NCBI GenBank assembly: GCA_009617715.1
Contig: VTFK01000085.1
Location: 1,488,001-1,552,000 of the forward strand
DNA: 64,000 nucleotides
Origin: Plectrocnemia conspersa
Taxonomy: Eukaryota; Arthropoda; Insecta; Trichoptera; Polycentropodidae
Direction: 5' to 3'
The notes beneath the pieces are model-generated. The model was given only the letters and a program-made list of their open reading frames with translations, was not told where the DNA came from and did no database searches. The position numbers were made by a program, and so were the translations under genes. Positions 1 through 10,430 of the stretch are shown here, in pieces (position 1 is the stretch's first letter; each line of letters starts with the position of its first letter).

Positions 1-319
1 GCTTTCTAGTTGGACTGACTGATGTGAGCTTATTGAAATTATTGAGAATAAATATTGACATAGATATTTTCTTGAAAATTGACACACAGTAATTTTTTCA
101 GACTATGGACTGCAAATGTAGTATAATTTTAATAAATAAAACAAGCGAGGTCTATTTTTCAAACCAGTGTGATATTTCTTTGTATATTACTTTAGATGAA
201 AATTAATGTTTTATAATAATATAGGGAATTACTAAAATTTAATATTATTAACTTTTTATTATATATTATATACTACTCAAAGGATTCATTAAATATAAAA
301 CCTCTGAAATAAAAAATAC
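1..319. other. Intron of the ZMYND8-like gene
   Basis: AT-rich sequence after the donor at 319/318 (minus strand). I see no acceptor followed by a PWWP-like FPFWPAK reading, so the next exon is presumed to be outside the window. Confidence 0.5.
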
Positions 320-490
320 CTTTTAATTTGGCCCATAACAAAACGTGTGGCGTATCACACACCTCAATAAACCAGTTAACTTTATGTTCGTTAGCCCTGA
401 AATAACACTGGGCACAGAGTTCAATTTCACTGGTTTCTTCGCTGCATATTTTGAGCATTGTTTTAGCTGTTTGCATTTCAGGAGTACCGG
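320..490 (-). CDS. ZMYND8: ZMYND8-like coding exon 5 (bromodomain end, zinc motif, start of PWWP)
   Basis: A 171-nt exon encoding the last bromodomain helix, LCAQCY, NWFIEVC, and the PWWP start LLWAKLKG. It ends in phase 1 at a GTATTT donor. In relatives the third zinc ligand is the Cys of NWFC; here that codon is ATT (Ile). The next exon is beyond the left edge. Confidence 0.85.
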
Positions 491-3082
491 CTAAAAAATA
501 TTTTTATAAGAACATATAGAAAGAAGATGAAATATCAAATGCAATAGCTTACCTCCATAATACGCTATACTATTGTGAAATATCCGTCGAACACTGCTAA
601 TCAAAGCAGTAGTGCTTCCGAATTGATGTTGCTTATTATTTTCTTCTAATGTATTTATAAACATTGGTGAAAATACTTCATTGAAATAATTTGGTAGTAA
701 TCTAGCATAATCGATAGTTTGAAAAATTTTTGACTAAAAATAAAAATTGGTACTATTATTACACAAAAGTCTTATCATATTTTTAATTATTAATATCTTA
801 CATCAGGTACAGTCTTAATTCGCTGAATAACATAAGAAAGCAGCTTAGATAGATGAAAAACGGTCAAGCCTCTCATAGAAACTGATCTGAAAAGAAATTT
901 CTAATTTGAAGGTAACATTCAAAATTTCCACGTTCATATGTAACGCATGAGGTAAGTCATAATAATAAACGTCGCTAAAAATGTTTACCAATTATTTTCA
1001 TAATTTATTTATTAAGGTATTTTATTCTAAAACCACCAATTTTTCAAGAATGGAATAAGAGCATGCAACAGTATAGAAAAATCTTTCTTTGAAAAAAAAA
1101 GTCTAAGAAAAACATTTGACTACTTTTGAGATATATTGATATCTGGCTGAACGAATAAGAGTAAAATTACTACTTTTTAAATACAGCTTAATAAACAAAT
1201 GTTCCTATCAAAAAAATACTATTAAAAAGGTGTTGTGGGGACCAATGGTTAATAACCACCGTTTAACATTACAATATAATATTCTTAAAACAAAGCGATA
1301 AGACATTCTAATCGACTTTTCTCCAGAGCGATAAAAGTTTAATGTTTTCCTGGATTTAATTAAATAAACTAGTCTCGGACAATCTCACACAAAAAATGAA
1401 ATGATATCCCATTCTTGATACGTCACGGTTTATATAAATATAAAATCCAGGATGTAAACTAATGCACCTTGCAAAGGAGACGATAGCGTGTGAAAACTTT
1501 AAATTCGAAACATAAATAAGACACCTGCCTGGGAACTAAAATCGTATTATCGCCGACAATTGCAAGCTTGACAGAAGTTCTCAGCTCAATTGAAAAGGCC
1601 TAAAAATTCTAGAAAACATAGACTCCCAACGAAAAACGCGGTATAGTTACAAAGCAAGGAATAGAAACATTATTAGTTTGCTATTAAGAAACTCCACGTG
1701 AAAAAAAGAGGACACTGTGCCGTCAAACGAGTTTGTAAATTTTATGAAGCCAACGAAGAACTTCCACAAGAATACAAAGTTAAATAGCTAGTATGCAACT
1801 AGTTAGGCAGAAAGAAAATAACCAGAAATAATACGTTAATTGATCGAGGAACTCAACTGTCATTAGGAAATCATCTATGTTAAAGCCAATATTTATAAAT
1901 GAAATTCAAACTGGGGTATAGACAAATTTTGCCATAATTTCATTCATAAACATTCAGATGCATCACAAGTGCCTTATGATTCACGAGAGGTGCCCTATAT
2001 ATAGTTCAGGCGAGAATGGATCTGGCTTTACAGATATATGCAAGTATATAATATAGATAGATGGTAAATATTAACTGAATTACCTGGTTTCTATATTTTC
2101 TGCATTCATAATATTTATACATTCGTAACACACCCAAGGTGTTTCTGAGTCCGGGTTTTCTTTCACACATGTTAGGTGGAAAGATCTGCTACATGCAGTG
2201 CAACCAATTTCCACCCCATCCTTGTTACAACGCCAACAATAAGTATCTTTTCTTTGTCCATCCTTAGCTCTGAAGATCGAAAACAGTAAAGAAACCTAAA
2301 AAAAATATCAATAAATATAAAAATATCAATTGGTATTCTTTACATCATTTTGTACTCACCGGAAAAAAATTGATGTTACAACATGATTCAGACAATTTTT
2401 TGCAGAGGTTTGTAGATTTTTTTAGTTTATTGTCCACTAAGCGCAATGAGGATATTTCTTCATGAGCTTCCAATAAGTATTTTATGGTATGTGAGTGATT
2501 TTTTTCATCAATGATCCCGATCGTATAAGTAGACAGTTTGGGCAATTTGTTCTTAAAGGTTTTATCGTCCGATAAAAGTAATAAAGTCTCTGATATATCT
2601 AATTTCATTATGAACTCTTTGAAATGTAAGTTATTATTTCCCTTGTTAATACTACATAATTCAGGCGATTTGTTGCGAATACTGGTTAAAGAATTGTCCT
2701 GTAGCATTTTATTGTCGAGTGAGAGTGTTGAGGCAAGCGATTCATCTATTTCCTTTAGAAACTTAATGGCGTCTAATAATTTTTTTGGTATATTTGCACT
2801 CCTATTGTCTTTCATGGTTTGCACTGAACTGGACCTTGGCCTCAGTTTGAACTCCTCGACTTCCCTGAAGAGAGCAATTCTTTTATTTTCCTCCACTCGT
2901 AATTTGTTTATTTCATATTTTGATCTTGCTACTGCCGTAAAAGGTTGAACTACCTTCGTAGACTTAGGTGAACTCAAGCACAATTGATCATAATTCAAAT
3001 TAGTAATTCTTTTTTTTGAGACACGGGCAGTTTTTCGTAACGGACTTGATTTACGCTTTAAGCCCTCCATTTCAGCAATCAT
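320..3082 (-). CDS. ZMYND8: ZMYND8-like PHD-bromo-PWWP chromatin reader, 5' part, five coding exons
   Basis: Joined coding exons on the minus strand are 3082-2360, 2295-2084, 886-802, 733-553 and 490-320; all junctions are GT/AG and the phases agree (0, 2, 0, 1, then 1 at the open end). The family reads histone marks in the nucleus through a combined PHD, bromodomain and PWWP module and recruits corepressors. Visible here in order: a basic N-terminal region of about 240 residues, a PHD finger, a bromodomain whose last helix holds FHNSIAYYG, a zinc motif LCAQCY, and the start of the PWWP (LLWAKLKG). The order and spacing match ZMYND8 better than ZMYND11. The PWWP and any MYND finger would lie beyond the left edge. 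The ATG at 3082 opens the frame; noncoding exons may precede it. Odd points: a zinc-binding Cys is Ile, and the bromodomain PMDL motif reads PMFI. The family call is firm; the paralog call is less so. Confidence 0.82.
553..733 (-). CDS. ZMYND8: ZMYND8-like coding exon 4 (bromodomain core)
   Basis: A 181-nt exon carrying the ZA loop and the B/C helices. It shows PNYFNEVFSPMF, where family members have PDY and PMDL, and ends in FHNSIAYYG, which includes the Asn region that binds acetyl-lysine. Divergence in the ZA loop suggests altered acetyl-lysine binding. Confidence 0.82.
802..886 (-). CDS. ZMYND8: ZMYND8-like coding exon 3 (first bromodomain helix)
   Basis: An 85-nt exon between a TTTTCAG acceptor and a GTAAGA donor. 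It encodes a helix with LSKLLSYVIQRIK, which aligns with the helix after the PHD finger of ZMYND8. It is too short to stand alone; phases 2 in and 0 out fit both neighbours. Confidence 0.78.
2084..2295 (-). CDS. ZMYND8: ZMYND8-like coding exon 2 (PHD finger)
   Basis: This 212-nt exon holds a complete Cys4-His-Cys3 PHD finger: CWRC, then CTAC, then HLTC, then CYEC, with the Trp of PWVC just before the last pair. It ends NAENIET in phase 2, close to the residues that follow the PHD finger in vertebrate ZMYND8. Confidence 0.88.
2360..3082 (-). CDS. ZMYND8: ZMYND8-like coding exon 1 (basic N-terminal region)
   Basis: This exon encodes 241 codons from ATG and ends CCG before a GTGAGT donor (phase 0). 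The first 30 residues are rich in Lys, Arg and Ser, like a nuclear localisation signal. No domain is recognisable. An open frame on the opposite strand (2538-2948) is its shadow. Confidence 0.8.
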
Positions 3083-4363
3083 TGAATAACTGAGAGAGCA
3101 GAGAAGTTATTCTGAAAAATAAATCAATTTAAAATGAGACCTTCATGGAACAAGCGAGCTGTTTGTTTTAAAAATATATCACAAGTCTGTAAACACATGG
3201 CTATTGGAACAAAATAACACGACAGCTGGACTCCACTTCATTCATTAGTCGACATCTAAAATTCATGCCCAAAATCTACTTCTGAGTTAATTATGAGCTA
3301 CTCTATCCAAGTGAAACAGTTACTGCAAAGTGATGCCGTTTACTCGAAGAAATATTGTAGAAAACAATAATTTATTGTTTTACACCTACGTATGTCTTAA
3401 TTTGATCAGGATTGTTTCGGTTACAAGATACATCCTGCCTAATTTGTAATTTTGAGAAAGTGACCAGTGGCGTCACATACTTAATTATCATCCGTTATTC
3501 GTACTCGCTATGGTAAGGAATTCGTGGTGTTTAATCACCAACTATACCACTGATCTACCGTGCTGGTAATTACATATTTTGTACAAATAAACTGTTATCA
3601 ATCAGCTCTTTTGGCTAAATGGATGCAAAAATCACGCCACTCGGTCACCAATCTCGAAAATATAAATAAAAGTATGTAAAATAAAGAGTAGTTTTTTTAA
3701 TATTTATAAATATAACCTCGCCAATTTCAAAAATAATGAAACTAAAGATCCTTACTATAATAAATTACTTGCACTTGATCGGTCTATATGTACATATTGA
3801 TGTGGCTTAGACTAGGGCAATATATATATGATATAAAAATATATGATGGCCCATAGTGACAATATGTGAGCCAAAATTTTCTTTTTTCACATAATAAAGA
3901 TAGAATGAACCATAAATCATTCAGAACTCATATTTTTATCTTATAAAATCAATCAATATAAAAAATATGTTTACGTTTAAGCCATTGTTGTAGGAAATCA
4001 CGCCATTAGAACGTGCTCTTGTGTCAATGGACGTCAGTTTTCTGCGGGAAAGAAAAATTGAAAAAAGTTATTTTATCGATCGAGATATTATGATCAAAAT
4101 AGAGAGAAATCGTTCATCATACCTCTTTGATAAAGGGTCGATCGTGAAAATCGAAGAACAAAGATATTCGAGCGATAAACTGCCGGTGAACAAAACAGTA
4201 CCCGAAGCGTTTGACAAGAAGTCATAACATGGCTGTGCATCTCCCTCTCGCTCGCACTCGTTCTTTTCGTTTATCTTCCGCCTCTTTTTAGCGACGCAGC
4301 GCCTCTATCGGACATATAAAGCAGTGATGAAAACTTTAGTGTGAATCTTAGTATGACATCCCA
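3083..4363. other. Upstream flank of the ZMYND8-like gene
   Basis: AT-rich DNA upstream of the first ATG, expected to hold the 5' UTR and promoter; I cannot place a start site. It contains a tRNA-like fragment near 3500-3575. A 68-codon open frame at 4021-4227 shows no family features and is not called. Confidence 0.4.
3498..3575 (-). repeat. tRNA-derived SINE-like fragment
   Basis: On the minus strand this reads GATCAGTGGTATAGTTGG, a tRNA D-arm-like (box A) sequence, followed by anticodon-arm-like sequence. A related fragment lies at 25080-25150. There is no complete cloverleaf, so a SINE head or tRNA relic is likelier than a tRNA gene. Confidence 0.3.
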
Positions 4364-4739
4364 AATTTCCGACCCCATGCGTATTCGTTCCCGTTCGCGT
4401 ATAGTGTGCGTGCGCGACATTGCTGCCCCCAAGCGTGAAACGAGCGAACTTCAACTGACAGCTCGTTTGAAAGTCCATTCACTCCAAAATCGATCTAAAT
4501 AAATGCAATTTAGATTACATTGCGTTACTTCAAACATTAACAGAATAAAACTTATACGTAATTTAAGTCACATAAATATAGACATTAATTATAATACATC
4601 CATGTAGCATTTACAATGAACTATGGCAATACATATGAAAAGTACTCTGTAAGTGAATTGTCAAATACATATGATAAATATAGATATAAAGTAAAAAGTA
4701 GTGTGCGCCACATGGTGATCGAAAAATGTTTACACTTTT

Positions 4740-5030
4740 TTATGAATTAATTTTATGTTTGTTTTTTTTAGCATTATTATTTATTTTTATTAATCTAGTT
4801 ATTAGTTGTAAACATATCAATTGCACCAAATTTGTACTTGAAAATTGAATTAAATTTAACCGTCTATTATGAAATGATGCATTATCAATTATCACCACCG
4901 ATCTGGGCTCTAGATTCGGAATTAACATTTCCGTCAAACATTTTTTATAATTATCAAAATTCATATCGTTATGACAATCTCCTGACTTTACGTGCGATTT
5001 GTAAATTAAAAGGGCATTCGGTACAAGTCC
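4740..5030 (-). pseudogene. Tc1/IS630-type DDE transposase fragment
   Basis: The minus strand reads GLVPNALLIYKSH, then IPNLEP, then VVIIDNASFHNRR. The D of IDNA is the second catalytic Asp of DDE_3 transposases of the IS630/Tc1/mariner group. The frame runs off into unrelated residues after the Asn-rich stretch and lacks the N-terminal DNA-binding part and the last acidic residue. It is a dead fragment inside the element with long inverted repeats. Confidence 0.65.
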
Positions 5031-5039
5031 TGCCTCACC

Positions 5040-5106
5040 ATCAGCACGCCCGGCCCTAGGTTATTTGGCGCCCCAGGTAAACACTAAATTTGCCCCCCCC
5101 CCCTCT
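5040..5106 (+). mobile_element. hAT-like terminal sequence, solo end
   Basis: GCCCGGCCCTAGGTTATTTG, then GCGCCCCAGG and a C-run, is the kind of terminus seen on ZMYM-type hAT elements. A related end in opposite orientation lies at 28975-29034. No transposase follows, so this is a truncated end. Confidence 0.4.
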
Positions 5107-5284
5107 ATTAATACTTTTATAACTCATTACATGAGCTCAAAAATATAATTCAAATTAAAGTAATCTAATATTATATTTTACACAATACTCTTTTTTGCGA
5201 TTGTTGGTATTTAAGAATTTGCAGTTTTTTTTTGTCAAGATTTTTTACGCGTGAAATAATCTAAAGAGTAGTGTGTACCAAAAA

Positions 5285-5425
5285 ACTGATCTCGGTGAAA
5301 TTCACAATGAAAAATGGCAAATGCCAAGTGAGAGCACAAAATGATCTATCAAAGCCTTTAGGAACACTCAACAGCCTACGACAGGGCGATGCTCTAGCGT
5401 GCAGATGATAGCGAAGAAATACCTT
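5285..5425 (+). pseudogene. Non-LTR retrotransposon reverse-transcriptase scrap
   Basis: The plus-strand frame reads GTLNSLRQGDALAC before a stop. LRQGDxL is the conserved reverse-transcriptase motif of LINEs, where LFN usually follows. Only about 45 codons survive. The minus-strand open frame at 5261-5443 is its shadow. Confidence 0.55.
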
Positions 5426-6903
5426 TAAAAATAAATAAAACAAGCACGAAAGAAGATTCTAAAAATTTCTGAGATAAAATAATTAGTGAAATTAGTGACA
5501 TATTCAGCAGCTTTAAAATATTTAAATAATTTTATACAGTAAACCCTAAAACAATCAATTTTAATAGACGTTTTCTTAGAGAACACATAAAAAATATTAA
5601 AATAAATTACACAATGCTAAGTAAAGATGTTGATATCCAAATTAAATATTATGTATGAAAATTAAACTTTTTGTTGTATACCCAACATCAACGCCTCATC
5701 CCAACTTATATAAAACAACAAATTGGTACCTATTTCGAAGTGGCAAAACTATTATTTTAGTGACACCTGTATCCACAGCTGATGCCATACGCTGTAACAC
5801 GTATAAAACACTTTTAAGAAATTATACTGGTCAAAATTGGTTGAATTTTCTAGTCGTACTATTTATTCATAAGAATTATTCACAAGAAATCCAATATTTT
5901 GTCATATGAAACAAAGAAGAGGAGAATCTATTCTATAAAACAGAAAATACATGTGTCTGTCACAAAAACTTCCAAACGGTGTACAGTAGCGACGTGACAT
6001 TTGCACGTGTCATTTTTATATAAACTGCTATTTTAACTTGTAAGATAAAATTAACAGCGACGTGCTGACAACAGATTACGTGCAATAGGTGCAGACAAGA
6101 GACTTAAAATATTGTATACAGGCAAGTCATAAAATAAATTTTAAACAGGATGAATAAAAGTATTTATAATGCATAAATAATGAGTTTGAATCTATCTCGA
6201 GCAGTGTTTTACCTAATGGTCTAAAACATTTTTTATATGTATTATATTTAATTTTTTTTTTCTTTAACTGTGTTTTATATTTTCTGGATTCATACATAAT
6301 TTATTCTCTTGGTCTTTGTTTTTTCAGTATCTGTCTTTATTAAGAACTTATTATGATTTGTCTCTATATGTATAACGCATATTATGTTTAGTTCGATAAA
6401 AAAGAAGACTTTTAGACTTGTCTGTATCTATGTTTTTTAGTATCTGTCTTTATTTAAAACTTATTATGATTTGTCACTATATGTATAGTTCATATGATGT
6501 TAGCAAGTCAACTAAATCAACTACTGACTACCCATTTATCCCTGATAATGTCATGTTAATCAATCCTGTGTTAGCACTGACCAAGCAGTGCTCAATTCAA
6601 TCATAAAACCAATAAGTTGACAGATTCACTCATACTAACGCAATCGGCACTTTTGCGTGTCTACATTTATTTAGATCAATTTTGAAGCGAGTGGACTTTC
6701 AAGCGATCTGTCAGTTGAAGTTCGCTCGTTTCACGCTTGGAGGCAGCGAAACGGTGCATTTGCATCACGCTTGGAGGCAGCAGCGTCGCGCACGCAAACT
6801 AATGAACGGAAACGAATAGGTATGGGATTGGAAATATGCGACAGTATCTTACACGCAAAGACACGTCCCATGCGCATGCGCGAATATAAAATAGGGTTAT
6901 TAC

Positions 6904-7343
6904 TAGAGCTGTGAAGTCGTTCGAAATTTCCCCGACTCCGACTCCGACACCGACTTTTTCGCAAGGTCCGACGACTCGAATTTAAAATTTTCAATAAGAT
7001 AATCTTAAAATATTAAACTTATTAGTAATTATTTTATTTATTTATTTTCATGAAAATAACAACAAAGAAGAAAGAACAAAAAATAATTAAAATTATTTTT
7101 TGACTACTCTCATACTTAATTTAATCAATAATATATTCGAAAATCCGTGATTCAAAGGGAATTATATATTAAAACAAGAATTGCTTCAAATACTTTTGTT
7201 TACGGTCTTTTTACCGACATAAAACGCATGGCGCACGACGAATAATTAAAAAAATATTGATCGAAGTAGAAAGGGTTAAAAGGAGTCGGAGTCGGTCGAT
7301 TTTTTACGACTTCGCTGACTCCGACTCCGACTCTACATCCCTG
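6904..7343. mobile_element. hAT-type MITE with GACTCCGACTCC-rich ends
   Basis: The left end TAGAGCTGTGAAGTCG and the right end, read inverted as CAGGGATGTAGAGTCGG, are matching termini, each followed by GACTCCGACTCC-type repeats. The flanks GTTATTAC (6896-6903) and GTTGTTAC (7344-7351) are an 8-bp target duplication with one mismatch, which fits hAT. There is no coding content. Confidence 0.6.
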
Positions 7344-7418
7344 GTTGTTACCAATAGTGACTCGAGTATAAAAGTTGCGATACTGCAGCACCCGCAGAAA
7401 ATTTAAAAAATAAATATA

Positions 7419-8512
7419 CAGGTTGATCCAATTCAAGTTTTCTATGTTGGCAGCACTATAAACCAGACAGTTGTCAATAATCACGCGTGTTCAGTGGCAA
7501 ATATTGGTTTGCAACAACACATTTACAAAATGGATCGCTTAACCACCGCTCAATGCGTTAAAATTGTTCAGTTATTCTACAGAAATAACAATTCTGTACG
7601 AACTGTGTATCGAAATTTACAAAAATATTATGGAAATAAAGTGAAAAAAAATTGAAGAGATTAGAAGCGTTGGAAATAGGGTAAGGCCCGTGCATCATCG
7701 TGGCGCCCGTTCAGCCAAGAATATTGCTGCTGTAAGTGAAAATGTGGCCTTATGGCTCCCTTTGGCACGTTTTGCATAGTCTTTATAAAATTCAGATAGC
7801 ACAATGAAGCCCAGAGGCCATGGATACCGAAAAATTTTCGCAGATTGGGTGTTAGAGCAACAGGAATTTTTCAAAGAAACTTTTCTTCTCTGATGAGGCA
7901 TATTTACACCCTCTGTGTATATTAATCTTTTCACCACGGCTGATATTTTTGCGCGCCATTTCGAAATTTATTAATATGGGCATTATTCATGCCATATTTT
8001 TAAAAATATTATGGTTTAATTAATTCAAGTGATTTACAGTCTTAAATTAAACTAAATAATCATATTATTAGGCATAAAGGTTTAGAGCACCTTTAGGTGC
8101 CCAATGAGTACTGGCGATTTTCTTGATGACTTTTATTGAAGCTATCCGCAATGATAGGGTTTTAGCAAAATTGCCGCATATATGGCGAGGAATTTCCTCA
8201 TGTGATTCACGAGAGACCAATGCATGCCCAAAACTGTTTAGTGCGCATTGTTGAAAATCCGAAAGTTGGAGCACCTAAAAACCAACATTTGCTAAGTTAT
8301 AACCGAGATACCGCCGGAAATGTACGAAAAAGTCATTAAAAATTACATCGAAAGGATTGGCTGCTGTAAAAGATCCAGAGGCGGCCATTTAATTGATATT
8401 ATTTTTCACAATTAATGAAATACATTAAATGTTCGATTAATTAAAAAAATCAGAGATACTCTTAAATTTGTGTATTATTTTAAAAGTTCGGAACTGTAGT
8501 TGGATCATTTTG
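7419..8512 (+). mobile_element. Degenerate Tc1-like element with DUF4817-type transposase, copy 1
   Basis: It starts CAGGTTGATCCAA after TA; the right end read inverted contains GATCCAACTAC. The transposase start is MDRLTTAQCVKIVQLFY (ATG at 7530), the DUF4817 helix-turn-helix start seen in many insect Tc1-like elements. Later scraps read FADWVLEQQ, then IFSDEA-like residues in another frame. Frameshifts and stops throughout make it inactive. Copy 2 is at 36326-37271. Confidence 0.65.
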
Positions 8513-10426
8513 ACTGTTAGTATAGAAATATGTAATAGTCTACTACCTATTTCTGTAACATAATATTATTAAAAATAAAAAAATAAATACAATTTCAAAT
8601 GTTTTTTTGTAATGGCAATCTGTGTAACGTGCCTTGGGTAACAAATTTTCAGCGGGCTTTCACAATGGTAAATATTAAAACGAAACTGCATGCTAATAGT
8701 AATAAATAACGTGTTTTTCGTGCAAGTCAGTTAATTTCTGATTTTTTTCAATAAAATATATAATCAGCATTTTTATATCAATAGGGTTGTAAAAACATTG
8801 TAAGATTTTTATGGAGCTATTAAAAGATCAAGAACCATTGTGCTCAGATTTCCGATATAGTTTTGAATACTGACTATTGCCAGTACATAATAGGATTTTA
8901 GGGAATAAAGAAAAAATATCATTCTCTATTTTAAATATATTTATTATAAGCATTAAATATCATTTACCATTTTTATTCAAAAAGAAACATATATTAGAAT
9001 TTTTCATATAGATTGCGCACTATTTATACCAGAAGACAATAAATAGATAAATTTCAGATTTTTCTTTATCTTTGCTAGGCACTAACAAATGACGAGTGAA
9101 TGTATTTAAAATTGTAAAAATCGAAGTCGTTACAAATTTCCTTGTGCAGAGAAGAACACATCCGAAAGATAGTCGTTATCGTATTATATAGCAAGCATCT
9201 TTACAGTTCACATACAAGTTAGCGTGTTTTTTTATTTGTTGGAGAAAAACGCAAATGAAAATGAAAGTCTATCGAAAGCTAATTCGCGCGCGAACGTCAA
9301 CTAATACGAAAGTTTTCGGTTAATGCGTTTTCATCCAAAAATAAAAATACAACGTTTAACAGTCTGATAAATATTATAGACGTGTTTTTTTTATATCAAT
9401 TTCAATTATTTTTAATTAATTTTACATAAAATTGTGACAAAAATCTCTCTTATAAACTACAAGAACATTGTACATAATTCAATGACAATTAAAAGCATAT
9501 TTAATAATGATCCATTTTTAAAATAAAGAAAAATATTTTAATTACAATAATAAAAAAACCTTTTTTAAATCAATAAAAATGTTTTGGTCAAGGATTCTCG
9601 AAAGCAGCTATAACATATAAAACATTCACACACAAGCAACATTGCCATCATCTAAAATTTAAAAATACACAAAAATTCTCATAATACGTAATTCAATCGA
9701 AGTTGAAATAAAAAAATAATAATAAATTGAAAAATATATATTATATTTAATTATAGTCAATCAATCAATAAACATTCATATTATATTTGCACATATCCTA
9801 CTAAAAAAAACAATTTTCTCATATAATTTGTTTCTCATAAAAAAATTTGTAAGAGACAAAAAGTTGTAAATTTCTGGCAGTATAAATCAGCAGTAAAAAG
9901 CTATTGTTGGAATCGTTCCATATAATGTAATTCCATGAGTGCGAAATTTACTTTAATAATATATATTATTCATAACATTAAAAGTTTTCGTTCCTGTGGC
10001 AACGACATCGTTAAAATATAAATCTTTAAATAAATATATCATTCGTCCGATCGCTACCTTTATGCACATATAGTACTCGTCATATATAATAAAAAATAAT
10101 TAGTACTATACATAGATCGAAAATAAAAAAAAGTTTAACAAACACAAAGATACACTTGTGATTTTGAAAAGGGATCGGATGCACGCGTCTACGCGCTGGC
10201 GTTGGTCCTTTTTATTAATTCATCTTCGTGTTTGTGTGACATCCGTTTAACGATAAGCTGGATAGAGATGGGTTTAAAATTTCCATATTGCTATACATAT
10301 ATAATTTTGAACACTCAATGTTTCCCACTCGCGGAAAACTTATATAGATAATATTTCACTGGGTTTTATCAGCATCTTCTACTTAAATATTATAATGATA
10401 ATTAAACATTAGTGCTCGGTGTCAGC
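8513..10426. other. 3' flank and probable 3' UTR of beta-spectrin
   Basis: Very AT-rich DNA downstream of the beta-spectrin stop (minus strand). An AATAAA on the minus strand lies at 10216-10211, about 210 nt past the stop, a plausible poly(A) signal. No gene is seen between here and the Tc1-like relic. Confidence 0.45.
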
Positions 10427-10430
10427 TTAA
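10427..10430 (-). CDS. beta-Spec: Beta-spectrin terminal exon, last codon and stop
   Basis: After the GTTAGT donor, a TTTCTTTACAG acceptor at 10432/10431 gives AAT TAA, so the protein ends KKN and the last exon is nearly all 3' UTR. If the intron is retained, about 30 odd residues follow to a stop at 10422. Confidence 0.55.

Larger units (their letters stand above)
4364..6836 (-). mobile_element. Tc1/IS630-like element with about 140-bp terminal inverted repeats, disrupted
   Basis: The left arm (4364-4507) and the right arm (6655-6836) are inverted copies; both share GCGTGAAACGAGCGAACTTC and GATCTAAATAAATG. The right arm has a small internal duplication (the CTCCAAGCGTGA piece occurs twice). 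A transposase fragment lies inside on the minus strand. The interior also holds a hAT-like end and a LINE reverse-transcriptase scrap, so later insertions or rearrangement have broken it. The exact outer ends and target duplication could not be fixed. Confidence 0.6.

Noticed and set aside
4021..4227. 68-codon plus-strand frame
   Set aside because: No recognisable features, no splice or poly(A) support.
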